In this document: positions 1-8,810 of the stretch, one piece after another
Layout: every line of letters begins with the position of its first letter
Position numbering within the stretch: the stretch's first letter is position 1
Assembly: GCF_000265295.1 (NCBI RefSeq)
Contig: NC_018002.1
Span: 2,108,001 to 2,172,000, forward strand
DNA length: 64,000 bases
DNA from: Sulfurospirillum barnesii SES-3
GTDB lineage: Bacteria > Campylobacterota > Campylobacteria > Campylobacterales > Sulfurospirillaceae
Reading direction: 5' to 3'
Position numbers and translations under genes: made by a program
The notes under the pieces: generated by a model
Database searches by the model: none
Seen by the model: only the letters and a program-made list of their open reading frames with translations
Told to the model about the DNA's origin: nothing

Positions 1-702
1 AAAAGCCTTAAAGAGCAGGCAACACTAGGGGCATATGCTCTCTTTTTAGGCAGTTCTTTTTTATACGGTCTGCTTCACGCCGCAGGACCAGGGCATGGTA
101 AAGCACTGGTCAGTTCGTATCTCTTTGCCTCATCGCATCGCTACCCAAAAGCCATCACGATGTCCGCACTGATTGGGCTTGTGCATACCTTCTCTGCGTT
201 TATTCTCACGCTTATTATTTACGCACTTTTTGATCTTTTCTTCAATGCCTTTTTTACCAACGTCACCTACTATGCCACCAAACTCTCCGCCCTTATGATT
301 ATAGGTATCGCTGGCTATTTAGCCTGGAAAAAACTAAGCGCCTTAAAACACACACCTAAAATCGTAAGCTTTTCTGCACATCCTTTTGCGTGTCACTGTG
401 CTGGATGCTCCCAAAAATCTCAAAGTACGGATTGGGGCGTGGTCTTAAGTGCAGGCATTGTACCCTGCCCTGGTACCATAACAATTTTTATTTTCGCACT
501 GAGTACAGGTGCGTACCTTTTGGGGTTTTTAGCGGCATTAAGCATGAGTTTAGGCATGAGTTTTATGATTGCTTTGGCTTCTCTTTCGACACTCTTTGCG
601 AAAAATCGCTTCAAAACGCACAATACAAAAATGATTTTTTACAGTGAAAGCCTTAGCCTTATCATTATGCTAAGCCTTGGCATTGTTTTACTTTTTCTCT
701 AG
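1..702 (+). CDS. NicO/RcnA-family nickel-cobalt permease (5' partial)
   Basis: The reading frame is open from base 1, so the gene begins upstream of the window; 233 residues are visible. It carries both hallmark motifs of the NicO family: HAAGPGHGK at visible residues 26-34 and GIVPCPG in the C-terminal half. Several hydrophobic segments indicate an inner-membrane permease or exporter for Ni2+/Co2+. A loop between the two halves holds a metal-ligand-rich stretch, HPFACHCAGC, that could sense or hand over metal. An internal ATG at 160 is not the start, because the PGHGK motif lies upstream of it. The next gene encodes a DUF1007 protein, a common neighbour of nickel permeases. Direction of transport cannot be read from the sequence. 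Confidence 0.87.
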   Translation, partial: KSLKEQATLGAYALFLGSSFLYGLLHAAGPGHGKALVSSYLFASSHRYPKAITMSALIGLVHTFSAFILTLIIYALFDLFFNAFFTNVTYYATKLSALMIIGIAGYLAWKKLSALKHTPKIVSFSAHPFACHCAGCSQKSQSTDWGVVLSAGIVPCPGTITIFIFALSTGAYLLGFLAALSMSLGMSFMIALASLSTLFAKNRFKTHNTKMIFYSESLSLIIMLSLGIVLLFL

Positions 703-707
703 GAGGC

Positions 708-1223
708 ATGGTGTTTTTTCGCTTACTTTTTTACGCCTGTACGATGCATACTTTCATGTATGCCCATCCACACGTCTTTTTAGACACCTACGTCGAGGTT
801 TTACCTGATAAAATTCGTGTAAACTGGGTCTTTGATGAGATGAGTTCTGCTATGCTGATGGAAGATTACGATAAAAACAGAGATAAAAAACTAGATGCCA
901 ACGAAGTGGCGTTTATGGAAAAAGATCATTTTAAAGCCCTTGAGCCATACAGTTATTTTATGCATATTTTTGATGGCAAAAACGAATCAGACATTCATGA
1001 AACGAACGAATTTAGTGCCCTTTTTGAAAAGAGAAAACTGATTTATGCGTTTAGTATTGCCAAACCAAAAATTAAAAAATACGAACTTCGTTTTTATGAC
1101 CCTGAAATGTTCGTTGCGCTGATTCTCAAAAAGAAATTTCTTACATGTAAAGAGGTGAAGTGCAGTGTTGAGGGATATGATGCGGATTTTTATTATGCGT
1201 ATAAAGTGATGATTCACGAATAA
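708..1223 (+). CDS. DUF1007-family periplasmic protein with EF-hand-like loop
   Basis: A 171-residue protein with an N-terminal hydrophobic signal segment followed by AHPHVFLDTYVEV, the typical beginning of DUF1007 proteins. Residues around 50-62 (DKNRDKKLDANE) fit the spacing of a calcium-binding EF-hand loop. The Shine-Dalgarno AGGAGG at 701-706 overlaps the stop codon of the upstream permease, so the two genes are translationally coupled. DUF1007 proteins often sit beside NicO permeases, and a periplasmic metal-handling role is inferred from that. The codons near 1141 contain the TTACATGTAA palindrome and read LTCKEV. Confidence 0.8.
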   Translation: MVFFRLLFYACTMHTFMYAHPHVFLDTYVEVLPDKIRVNWVFDEMSSAMLMEDYDKNRDKKLDANEVAFMEKDHFKALEPYSYFMHIFDGKNESDIHETNEFSALFEKRKLIYAFSIAKPKIKKYELRFYDPEMFVALILKKKFLTCKEVKCSVEGYDADFYYAYKVMIHE

Positions 1224-1251
1224 GTAAGAAAAGGCTTTTGCCTTTTCTTAC
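1224..1251. terminator. Perfect 12-bp stem terminator between convergent genes
   Basis: The arm GTAAGAAAAGGC (1224-1235), a TTTT loop and the exact complement (1240-1251) form a strong hairpin. It begins directly after the DUF1007 stop and lies just beyond the end of the small leftward ORF at 1257-1394, so it can serve both strands. Confidence 0.75.
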
Positions 1252-1256
1252 AAGCT

Positions 1257-1394
1257 TTAGCAGGTGCATTTGCAAAAGAGTAAACGCTCTTTTGCACTGT
1301 TTTTTTCACCCTTATGTTCAGATTCTTTGACATCTTTTGACTGTGGACTCACCGTAGGGTTTGGCTTAGCGCAAGCAATGTCACATCGGCTCAT
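1257..1394 (-). CDS. Small Cys-rich protein of 45 residues, coupled to flavodoxin
   Basis: An ORF whose ATG (1394-1392) overlaps the TGA of the flavodoxin gene as ATGA, the classic sign of translational coupling. The product starts MSRCDIACAKPNP and ends FCKCTC, giving five cysteines in 45 residues, three of them clustered at the very C terminus. The middle is highly charged (Lys/Glu/Ser). I recognise no family. The terminal CKCTC cluster could bind metal or an Fe-S centre, or carry redox thiols next to a flavodoxin; this is inference. The precise overlap, and the terminator placed just after its stop, are the reasons to believe it is real. Confidence 0.5.
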   Translation of the reverse strand: MSRCDIACAKPNPTVSPQSKDVKESEHKGEKNSAKERLLFCKCTC

Positions 1395-1897
1395 GCGCTT
1401 GCTTTTAACTCAGTATCTAATTGTGCGCACCATGAAGCAATACGCCCATCGCTGAGTTCACTTTGATTGTCCTCATCCAAAGCAAGCCCTACAAATTTAC
1501 CATCAATCACCGATGCTGAGTGTTCGTATGAATACCCTTTATCTTCCCATGCACCAATGACTTTCGCACCTTTTTCTATTACCACATCGTAAATCTGACG
1601 CATACCGCTGACATAATCACTGCCATACCCTTCTTGATCACCTAAACCAAAAAGTGCGACGGTTTTTCCACTAAAATCTGCTGCTTTGAGATGCGCTATA
1701 AAACTTTCCCAGTCATCTTGCAATTCACCATCGTACCATGTAGATGTCCCTAAAACTATCACATCATACTGTGCAAGCTCATCGCTACTATTTAATTTAC
1801 CAACATCGTGAATCTCTGCATTAAAATGCTTTTTAATTTTTTCTGCAGCATCTGCAGTATTTCCATTGGTACTGCCATAAAAAACGCCTATTTTCAT
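1391..1897 (-). CDS. fldA: Flavodoxin (long-chain type)
   Basis: 168 residues, the normal length for a long-chain flavodoxin. The FMN phosphate-binding loop GSTNGNT is at residues 9-15, followed by the isoalloxazine-contact segments TSTWYDGELQDDW and LFGLGDQEGYGSDY. It is a soluble low-potential electron carrier; in Campylobacterota flavodoxin is a usual partner of pyruvate/2-oxoacid oxidoreductases. A Shine-Dalgarno AAGGAG lies just upstream. A 45-residue ORF follows with an ATGA overlap. Confidence 0.93.
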   Translation of the reverse strand: MKIGVFYGSTNGNTADAAEKIKKHFNAEIHDVGKLNSSDELAQYDVIVLGTSTWYDGELQDDWESFIAHLKAADFSGKTVALFGLGDQEGYGSDYVSGMRQIYDVVIEKGAKVIGAWEDKGYSYEHSASVIDGKFVGLALDEDNQSELSDGRIASWCAQLDTELKASA

Positions 1898-1922
1898 TGA
1901 ATATTCTCCTTATTAAGATAGA

Positions 1923-2369
1923 TTAGTAAATCACATACGGAACGAGTTTTAATGTATATTCAAGCCCCAATGCATCCAATTTTGGGCTACGGATGGGGAC
2001 ATGTTTTCTAAAATTGGCGCTTCTTGGAAAGAGTAGATAAATGTGTTTGCACGCTTTGGATTCAAGCAATGCAATCGCACGGTTAATCTCATCGCATGCT
2101 TCAAAATCCGCACGCTCTTCAATACGTTTCCAGTTAGGATACAAGTGCAGGGCCTCAGAACACGCCTCACTTTGAATCACAATGCACGATGCTTCTTGCG
2201 TAACAAACATGTCAGGATTTTGACGTTTCACCCGTGTAAAAATATGCTGAGTAAAAAGCTCATACGTATTAATAGTAAAATGAAAATCAGGATGTTTTGC
2301 TAACAACTCAAAATCTTCACGATCAAAACGCCGACTAATTTCATGCAAGGTCGAATAGGCTTCGGACAT
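1923..2369 (-). CDS. Conserved hypothetical protein, 148 residues
   Basis: A soluble protein with no signal peptide or membrane segment and no motif that I recognise. The sequence is mixed alpha/beta in character, with scattered cysteines. It lies 25 bp upstream of flavodoxin on the same strand, so the two may be co-transcribed. The start MSEAYSTLHE is preceded by an AGAGGTG Shine-Dalgarno. Its promoter region (2370-2477) is shared with the divergent LysE gene. No function can be assigned from the sequence. Confidence 0.65.
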   Translation of the reverse strand: MSEAYSTLHEISRRFDREDFELLAKHPDFHFTINTYELFTQHIFTRVKRQNPDMFVTQEASCIVIQSEACSEALHLYPNWKRIEERADFEACDEINRAIALLESKACKHIYLLFPRSANFRKHVPIRSPKLDALGLEYTLKLVPYVIY

Positions 2370-2477
2370 TGTTCACCTCTTTTTTGATATGTGAAATGAT
2401 AACCGTTTTCATATAATATGTCAAGAACTTTTTGATTTTTTTGAAGTACAATACGCTATCTAAACCAAAGGAGACCT

Positions 2478-3104
2478 ATGCCACTAGAGCTTTGGACGTT
2501 TCTGGTTGCCATTACACTGCTGAGTATGACGCCAGGAGCAGATACGTTGATTGTTATTCGCAACACCCTAAGAGGTGGCGCATACGATGGTTTGGTTTCA
2601 AGCTTGGGCATTTGTTTGGGACTCTTTGTGCATGCAACACTCTCAGCCGTAGGTATTTCAGCCATTTTGCTCTACTCAGCAACAGCGTTTATGGTGCTTA
2701 AAACACTGGGGGCTCTTTATCTTATCTGGTTAGGTTTTAATGCCCTAAAATCATTTTGGAATGCTAAAAATATGCGCCAAAAAGCGGTGGAAAAACACCC
2801 ATTTTCGTTTTGGATCTCTTTACAGGAGGGGTTTTTATCGAATGTGTTAAATCCAAAAGCAGTGATTTTTTACATGGCATTTTTACCACATTTTATCTCA
2901 CATGAACATTCTGCACTCAGTCAATCACTCTTTTTAGCCTTGCTTCATTTCATCATTGCAAGCCTTTGGCAAGCCATGATTGTGTATACAATTGTCAAAG
3001 CCAATGGATTTATCACCAAAAAAAGTGTGCGTCAAAGTCTGGATGCCCTCTCAGGTAGTATTATGATAGCCCTTGGCATCCGACTTTTTTTAGAGGAACG
3101 CTAA
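2478..3104 (+). CDS. LysE/RhtB-family amino acid exporter
   Basis: 208 residues with about six hydrophobic segments and the LysE signature early in the protein (SMTPGADTLIVIRNTL, residues 14-29), followed later by NPKAVIFYMAFLPHF, the second conserved block. It is an inner-membrane exporter of amino acids or related small molecules; substrate unknown. The start is supported by AAAGGAG just upstream. Its last four bases overlap the convergent epimerase gene. A second LysE paralogue lies at 4040-4663. Confidence 0.88.
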   Translation: MPLELWTFLVAITLLSMTPGADTLIVIRNTLRGGAYDGLVSSLGICLGLFVHATLSAVGISAILLYSATAFMVLKTLGALYLIWLGFNALKSFWNAKNMRQKAVEKHPFSFWISLQEGFLSNVLNPKAVIFYMAFLPHFISHEHSALSQSLFLALLHFIIASLWQAMIVYTIVKANGFITKKSVRQSLDALSGSIMIALGIRLFLEER

Positions 3105-3919
3105 GCGAGAATTTTTCTAAGGGAATGCTCCAAATCGCCGTATTCAAAGACAAAACCCTTTTCCAACAAGGCTTTGGGGTACGCCTCTTTACTATCAAGT
3201 AAAACCGTTGCGCCCTCCCCAAAAAGCATTTTAATAATAAAAGCAGGAACAGGAAAAAATGTGGGTCTACGCAAGACTTTTCCTAACATTGTGGTGAAGC
3301 GAAAATTGGTCAGTGGTTGGGGCGATGTGGCATTAAAAATACCCTCCAGTTGATGCTCTAAGACAAAGGCATAGATAGAGACTAAATCATCTATATCCAC
3401 CCAACTCATCACCATCGCCCCATTTCCAATAATACCACCCAAACCGATTCTAAACGCAGGGAGCATCTTCTCCAGTGCGCCACCCCCACGACCTAAAACC
3501 ACTCCAAAACGTACTATCGTTGTCTTCTTCGTGCATTTACGAGCTTCTCCTTCCCACGCAATGGCAAGGTGCGCTAAAAAATCCTCTCCCAATTTTTCAC
3601 TTCTTTCATCGCTGGGCACATTACTAGGATAAATGCCCACAGCAGAGGTAGAAATAAGGTGCTCTACCTCACTTTGATTGATCGCTTCAACAAGTTTCTT
3701 AGTGGTCTCTATTCGACTGCTCCACAGCACTTTTTTATACGCCTCATCCCACTTAGCAGCAATGGGCGCACCCGCAAGATTAAAGACCGCATACACTCCT
3801 TTGAGTTTTTGAACAATGGTGTTAAGGTCATCACTTCGTTCAATAACCACCACATCAGGGAATCTTTTCTTTAGGGCATTGGCAACAAAGCCACTCGCAC
3901 CTGTCATTGCAATTTTCAT
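3101..3919 (-). CDS. TIGR01777-family NAD(P)-binding epimerase/oxidoreductase
   Basis: 272 residues from the chosen ATG at 3919, which has AAGGAT at good spacing; a longer reading back to 3967 adds residues that do not look conserved. The Rossmann loop is MTGASGFVANAL, and further blocks (NLAGAPI, STSAVGIY, RFGVVLGRGGGAL, SWVDIDDLV) follow the family order. The conserved C-terminal part contains LRRPTFFPVPAFI. This is the SDR39U1/YfcH-like group, whose substrate is not established. It is convergent with the upstream LysE exporter. Confidence 0.85.
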   Translation of the reverse strand: MKIAMTGASGFVANALKKRFPDVVVIERSDDLNTIVQKLKGVYAVFNLAGAPIAAKWDEAYKKVLWSSRIETTKKLVEAINQSEVEHLISTSAVGIYPSNVPSDERSEKLGEDFLAHLAIAWEGEARKCTKKTTIVRFGVVLGRGGGALEKMLPAFRIGLGGIIGNGAMVMSWVDIDDLVSIYAFVLEHQLEGIFNATSPQPLTNFRFTTMLGKVLRRPTFFPVPAFIIKMLFGEGATVLLDSKEAYPKALLEKGFVFEYGDLEHSLRKILA

Positions 3920-4039
3920 TGTTTTATCCTTTTTAGAAACGATGCACACTGCAAGATTGTACCACATTTAGAACCATTTAATCCCCTCTAAGGCATGAAG
4001 GGTTACAATCTTTTTTTACTTTACATGTAAGGATTTTTT

Positions 4040-4663
4040 ATGTCTTTAGATATTTGGCTCACCATGCTTGTGGCGTCTATTCTTATCAGTATCTCTCCTG
4101 GGGCTGGTGCGGTTGTGTCTATGAATTATGGATTAAAATACGGACTAAAACGCTCGTATGCAGCTATTTTTGGTTTGCAAGCAGGCTTGTTTGCCCAAAC
4201 CTTTATTGTAGTAGTTGGCTTAGGCTCATTGATTATGAAATCGCTCTTACTCTTTAACATTATCAAATGGATTGGCGTGGTGTATTTAGTCTTTTTAGGA
4301 GTGATGAAATTTATTGAAAAGCCTCATTTACCTGATGATACCCAAAACATTAAGCGCTACAGTGCTTCAAAAGCCTTTATACAAGCCACACTGATTAATC
4401 TAACCAACATTAAAGCAACGGTCTTTTTGGTGGCGTTTATTCCTCAGTTTCTCAACCCAAATGCACCACTTCTTGGGCAATTTGTCATTATTTGCGCTAC
4501 CTTAATTAGTGTTGATATTATCGTGATGACAGGCTACAGCTCATTGGCTTCAAAGCTTAAACATGTCATCAAATCTCTCCGAGCGATTCAAATTCAAAAC
4601 CGACTTACAGGTGCTTTTTTACTTTTAGCAGCCTTTTTTATCTCAACTGCTAAACGTACGTAA
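4040..4663 (+). CDS. LysE/RhtB-family exporter (second copy)
   Basis: 207 residues with the motif SISPGAGAVVSMNYGLKYG near the N terminus and the later block NIKATVFLVAFIPQF, both typical of RhtB/LysE transporters. It is only distantly similar to the LysE protein at 2478. A TTACATGTAA palindrome at 4021-4030 runs straight into its Shine-Dalgarno AAGGA. Its 3' end overlaps the convergent ArsC/Spx-like gene by 21 bp. Substrate unknown. Confidence 0.87.
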   Translation: MSLDIWLTMLVASILISISPGAGAVVSMNYGLKYGLKRSYAAIFGLQAGLFAQTFIVVVGLGSLIMKSLLLFNIIKWIGVVYLVFLGVMKFIEKPHLPDDTQNIKRYSASKAFIQATLINLTNIKATVFLVAFIPQFLNPNAPLLGQFVIICATLISVDIIVMTGYSSLASKLKHVIKSLRAIQIQNRLTGAFLLLAAFFISTAKRT

Positions 4664-4987
4664 ATAAAGCTCCTCATCAAAACCCACCAACAGCGCTCCA
4701 TCCTCACACTCAACAATGGGGCGCTTAAAGAGTAACTGCTCTTTTAAAAGCCACTCTTTTTTCGCTTCATCGCTGAGCTCTTTGGAGAGATTGAGCGTTT
4801 TAAATTTCGTTCCTTTGGTATTAAATAAACGCAAAAGTGGTTGTTTGCTAAGCCACTCTTCTAAGGTTTCTTCACTGATTTGTGTCGTTTTTAAATCCAC
4901 AAAGCTGTAAGGAATCACCTTAGCTTTAAAAAAAGAGAGCGCTTTTTTCACACTCCCACACGTTGTAATACCATACACTTTAATCAT
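4643..4987 (-). CDS. ArsC/Spx-family thioredoxin-fold protein
   Basis: 114 residues, the expected size. It starts MIKVYGITTCGSVKKAL, with a single catalytic-position cysteine, Cys-X3-Lys spacing and no CXXC. It also has the characteristic block FNTKGTKFK and, near the C terminus, FKRPIVECEDG. This fits the YffB/Spx/MgsR subgroup rather than a true arsenate reductase. Its ATG overlaps the TGA of the upstream diguanylate cyclase (ATGA at 4984-4987), so the two are translated together. Confidence 0.85.
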   Translation of the reverse strand: MIKVYGITTCGSVKKALSFFKAKVIPYSFVDLKTTQISEETLEEWLSKQPLLRLFNTKGTKFKTLNLSKELSDEAKKEWLLKEQLLFKRPIVECEDGALLVGFDEELYLRTFSS

Positions 4988-7107
4988 ACATTCTCCTCTT
5001 CATAAAATTCAATGCGATTACGCCCATTTTGTTTTGCCTGATACATCGCACTGTCTGCTTGCACAAAAAGCTGCTCTTTGTGCTCTTTTTTATGACCAAA
5101 AAGCCTCACACCAATACTGGCAGTACAGTGGTGGGTAATTGTTTTTTGAAGCCCATCTTCTTCTAGGGCAATACTATAAGGTTGACTTACATGTAAACGT
5201 ATTTTTGCGCCAATTTGCATTGCTTCTTCTTTGGCACGCTCTTTATCTTCACTCAAATTTCCCAGCACAACAATAAACTCATCCCCACCAAAACGTCCCA
5301 CAAAATCGACTTCTCGCACACACGCTTTCAAACGTCTAGCAACTTCCATCAGTAAAACATCTCCTGCATGATGTCCAAACGTATCGTTGAGGGGTTTAAA
5401 ATTATCCAAATCAATCACCATTAATGCCCCGTGATTTTTCTGCCGTTTTGCCTGAGCAAGGATAAGAGCAAACTGTTCATTAAACATTCTACGATTTGGT
5501 AAACGAGTCAGTGCATCATGATAGGCTAAATCATGAATCACCTCTTCAATTTTTTTACGCTCTGAAATATCCGTTGAGATACCGCATAACGCATAAATCA
5601 TCCCATTGGCATTACGTAAAGGTATTTTTGTTGAAAGATACGTTCGCTTTTGCTGTGTTATTCTATCGGTATTGCTCTCTTCTCGTGTCACTTTTCGCCC
5701 ATATTCAATGACTTCTTCATCATACATACGAATATTTTTTGCACTCTCTTCCTCAAAAAAATCATCATCCTCTTTACCTATTAATCCCTCAAGACCGATA
5801 CCAAAAAGTTCACAGGTTTTTTTATTGGCGTACATGTAACGGTACTGGGTATCTTTAATATAAATAAATGCTTCCACCGAATCTAAAATGGTATTGAGTT
5901 TTGCTTCACTCTCTCTAAGCCCCTGTGTTCGCTCTTTCACTTTCTCTTCAAGGGCTTCATTGTTACGGCGAACATAATGAATCATGGTGATAAAATGCTC
6001 TGATAATTCCCTAATTTCAGAACTTCCCACAGGAGAGACATCAATCGCATAATCGCCTTGTTCAACACGACCCATTGCCCTTTGCAACTCTTGAATGGGT
6101 TTTAAAATCAGAATGTTTAGCGCAAACCCAACAATTGATAATACCATTAAAAATAAAAAGCATAAAATGGGGAAGAGCGAAAAACTCCTAAATACTTCAA
6201 GCTCTTTTTCATCAATCAAGGTAAAATTAAACCACTCAAGATCTTCTAAATAGCTCATGCCCAAATGTTTTTTAACGCCTTCATACTCCACCCAAAATGT
6301 CACAATTTCAGACGGGTGTTCCTTTAAATATTGCGCTGTTTCTCTCATCTTTTTTCGATCTAAAGGATGGGTAAAAAGTGTTTCAATATTTTCACGGCTT
6401 TGGTATGAAGCTTCACGTTTTTCAGGTGTTGGCATGGTGGCGCTACGCTGGGCTTGAATCATAAATTCATGATTGGTAAAAAATGTTTTCACCCCCTCTT
6501 GCTCAATACCCACCGATTCCAACATAAAACGATTAAAATCAAGCCCCGTACCAACCACCCCTATAATATGACCCTCATGACGTATCGGCACATTGACCCA
6601 AACAAAGGTTTTGCCTCCTGCTGCTTCATCCATATTCACGTGAATGCGGTACTCACTCTTCTCCAAGAGCATATCAAAAAACCAACGATCATTGGGATTA
6701 AAAGCAGAGAGAATGTATTGAGACTCTGTACCATCATAACGGTAGTGTGAATCATTAAAATAGTAATAGTTACTTTTAGCAAAACCTGCAAAATAAGTAT
6801 GACCGTAGTATTTTAAACGGTACGCTTCTAAAACCTTTAATCCCTCTTCTCTTATCACAGGATTGGTATCATCCAATGCCATGGCAAGAATAGCAGGCTC
6901 TTTTGCCATCTCTTTGGCAATATCAACTTCATATAAAAGCGGTAAAAGCGTGCGATTTTTATCAAAAATCATCTGTTTTTTTATAAAACGCTCTGCCCAT
7001 TTTTCATTAATGTGATTGAGTAAGCTTGAAGAATACATCCAAATAGACAAAGAAAAAAAGATAAAAATAACTCCCATAAAAATGAATAACTTACCTCTAA
7101 GACCCAT
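4984..7107 (-). CDS. Membrane sensor diguanylate cyclase (Cache-HAMP-PAS-GGDEF)
   Basis: 707 residues from the ATG at 7107, which has GAGGAT upstream; an upstream in-frame ATG at 7137 lacks a good ribosome site. An N-terminal membrane helix is followed by a long periplasmic Cache-like sensor (with GVVGTGLDFNRF), a second membrane helix, HAMP, a coiled coil, a PAS domain (FIYIKDTQYRYMYANK) and a C-terminal GGDEF domain. The active-site GGDEF is intact and an RxxD inhibitory site (REVD) sits five residues before it, so an active, product-inhibited c-di-GMP synthase is expected. The ligand is unknown. Confidence 0.92.
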   Translation of the reverse strand: MGLRGKLFIFMGVIFIFFSLSIWMYSSSLLNHINEKWAERFIKKQMIFDKNRTLLPLLYEVDIAKEMAKEPAILAMALDDTNPVIREEGLKVLEAYRLKYYGHTYFAGFAKSNYYYFNDSHYRYDGTESQYILSAFNPNDRWFFDMLLEKSEYRIHVNMDEAAGGKTFVWVNVPIRHEGHIIGVVGTGLDFNRFMLESVGIEQEGVKTFFTNHEFMIQAQRSATMPTPEKREASYQSRENIETLFTHPLDRKKMRETAQYLKEHPSEIVTFWVEYEGVKKHLGMSYLEDLEWFNFTLIDEKELEVFRSFSLFPILCFLFLMVLSIVGFALNILILKPIQELQRAMGRVEQGDYAIDVSPVGSSEIRELSEHFITMIHYVRRNNEALEEKVKERTQGLRESEAKLNTILDSVEAFIYIKDTQYRYMYANKKTCELFGIGLEGLIGKEDDDFFEEESAKNIRMYDEEVIEYGRKVTREESNTDRITQQKRTYLSTKIPLRNANGMIYALCGISTDISERKKIEEVIHDLAYHDALTRLPNRRMFNEQFALILAQAKRQKNHGALMVIDLDNFKPLNDTFGHHAGDVLLMEVARRLKACVREVDFVGRFGGDEFIVVLGNLSEDKERAKEEAMQIGAKIRLHVSQPYSIALEEDGLQKTITHHCTASIGVRLFGHKKEHKEQLFVQADSAMYQAKQNGRNRIEFYEEENV

Positions 7108-7239
7108 TGTCTTATCCTCTGCGCATATTTTTTGCATTATAGCAAGTATTTGTCACAAATAAAGATGCTCCATGCCTCTATTTCATCCTATAAGCAAGAT
7201 TGCTTTATAATAAGCTTATTTTATAACAAGCTGGTATAT

Positions 7240-8139
7240 ATGAACCATTTTTCAAGCCAAACGCAAGGCTATATTTATGCTGTTTTAGCCTTTCTTTTTT
7301 GGGGATTAGTTCCCATCTATTTCAAGCTTATTGCTACCGTATCTGCTTTGGAGATACTCGCACACCGTATCATTTGGTCGGTTGTTTTACTCTTTGTTAT
7401 GATACTTTTAAGCCGTCAATTGGGCACATTAAAAGTACTTCTTGTAGATATTCATAAACTTAAATATTTAGTACTCTCAGCTTTATTAGTCTCTTTGAAT
7501 TGGTTGGTGTTTATTTGGGCGGTAGGACACAATATGATTGCAGAATCGAGTTTGGGGTATTACATTAACCCCTTGGTAAATTTTGCCTTAGGTATCCTCT
7601 TTTTTAAAGAGCGTCCAAATTTTTGGCAAAAAATCGCCATTGCCCTAGCCTGTATTGCCATTATGTATCAGGTCATTACCTTGGGCTCCTTGCCTCTTGT
7701 TTCACTCATTTTAGCGTTTAGTTTTGGCTTTTATGGACTCATTCGCAAATACATTCATCTGCCTTCCATGAGTGGGCTTTACATTGAGACGCTTATCTTA
7801 TTTCCCATGGCTTTATTCTATATTTTTTATCTTGCCAACACACAAAGCACCGCCTTTATCTTTCCACCCAATACAACCTCATGGCTTTTAATGCTAGCAG
7901 GTGTGGTTACGGTGATTCCTCTTTTATGGTTTAATGCTGCGGCCACACGTATTTCACTGGTGCATTTAGGCTTTTTTCAGTACATTGCGCCAACCGTTTC
8001 TTTTTTATTAGCTATTTTTGTTTATGATGAAGTTTTAGTTCCTGAAAAACTGACCAGTTTTATTCTCATTTGGATCGCACTGGCTATTTTTAGTGTGGAT
8101 GGGTATTTTAAAAAAAGAGTTGCAAAAGAGGAAAAATGA
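7240..8139 (+). CDS. rarD: RarD-type EamA-family transporter
   Basis: 299 residues from MNHFSSQTQGYIY, with about ten hydrophobic segments and the RarD-specific blocks FLFWGLVPIYFKL, EILAHRIIWSVV and NWLVFIWAVGHN. An in-frame ATG far upstream (7132) would add about 36 non-conserved residues and overlap the divergent cyclase gene. A TATAAT hexamer at 7206-7211 fits a promoter just ahead of the chosen start. RarD is an inner-membrane permease of the drug/metabolite superfamily with unclear substrate. The stop overlaps the start of the following response regulator (ATGA). Confidence 0.86.
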   Translation: MNHFSSQTQGYIYAVLAFLFWGLVPIYFKLIATVSALEILAHRIIWSVVLLFVMILLSRQLGTLKVLLVDIHKLKYLVLSALLVSLNWLVFIWAVGHNMIAESSLGYYINPLVNFALGILFFKERPNFWQKIAIALACIAIMYQVITLGSLPLVSLILAFSFGFYGLIRKYIHLPSMSGLYIETLILFPMALFYIFYLANTQSTAFIFPPNTTSWLLMLAGVVTVIPLLWFNAAATRISLVHLGFFQYIAPTVSFLLAIFVYDEVLVPEKLTSFILIWIALAIFSVDGYFKKRVAKEEK

Positions 8140-8810
8140 AAATTCTAGTCGTAGAGGACGATGAAAAAATCGCCTCCTTTTTAAAACAAGGACTTGAAGA
8201 GGAACGCTTTAGTGTTGATGGGTGCGATAATGGTGAAGATGCGCTTTATTTAGCCCAGATGAACCCTTATGATATTATTATTTTAGACCTGATGATACAC
8301 GGCATGCAAGGCGACGCGGTGTGCCAAAAATTGAGAGAACAAAAGCTTACGACACCCATCATTGTCCTGAGTGCCAAAAGTACGATCAATGACAAAGTGG
8401 GATTGTTGCATTTGGGTGCGGATGATTATCTCACCAAGCCTTTTAGTTTTGAAGAACTTTTAGCACGTATTCATGTCCAACTACGCAAAACAAACGATAA
8501 AGAACCTCTGCTTAAAGTCGCTGATTTGGAACTCAACCCCTTAACAAAAAATGTCACACGTGCGCAAGAGCCTATTTCCCTTACGGCTAAAGAGTATATT
8601 TTACTAGAATACTTGATGCGCCACAAAGGTGCAATTATAGAAGAACACATCCTTGCGGAGCAGCTTTTTAGTCAAGAACAAAGCATTAATAGCAATATTG
8701 TCAGTGTTTACATGTACCGTCTTCGTACCAAAGTGGATAAAAATCATCCGCAAAAACTGATTAAAACCATACGTAACCTAGGATACACCCTCAATGAAAA
8801 TGCTCTTTAA
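8136..8810 (+). CDS. OmpR-family response regulator
   Basis: 224 residues with a receiver domain (phospho-acceptor Asp in IIILDLMIHG, Lys in LTKPFS) followed by an OmpR/PhoB winged helix (TAKEYILLEYLM, then SVYMYRLRTKVD and IRNLGYTL). The start overlaps the rarD stop as ATGA and the end overlaps the kinase gene, so the three genes form one transcript. The downstream eptA gene and the direct repeats in front of it suggest that the regulator controls lipid A modification, in the manner of PmrA. Confidence 0.92.
   Translation: MKILVVEDDEKIASFLKQGLEEERFSVDGCDNGEDALYLAQMNPYDIIILDLMIHGMQGDAVCQKLREQKLTTPIIVLSAKSTINDKVGLLHLGADDYLTKPFSFEELLARIHVQLRKTNDKEPLLKVADLELNPLTKNVTRAQEPISLTAKEYILLEYLMRHKGAIIEEHILAEQLFSQEQSINSNIVSVYMYRLRTKVDKNHPQKLIKTIRNLGYTLNENAL

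Noticed and set aside
1264-1455. Open frame of 63 codons on the plus strand
   Set aside because: It is antisense to the small Cys-rich ORF and the 3' end of flavodoxin, has no ribosome site and low-complexity, non-protein-like composition.
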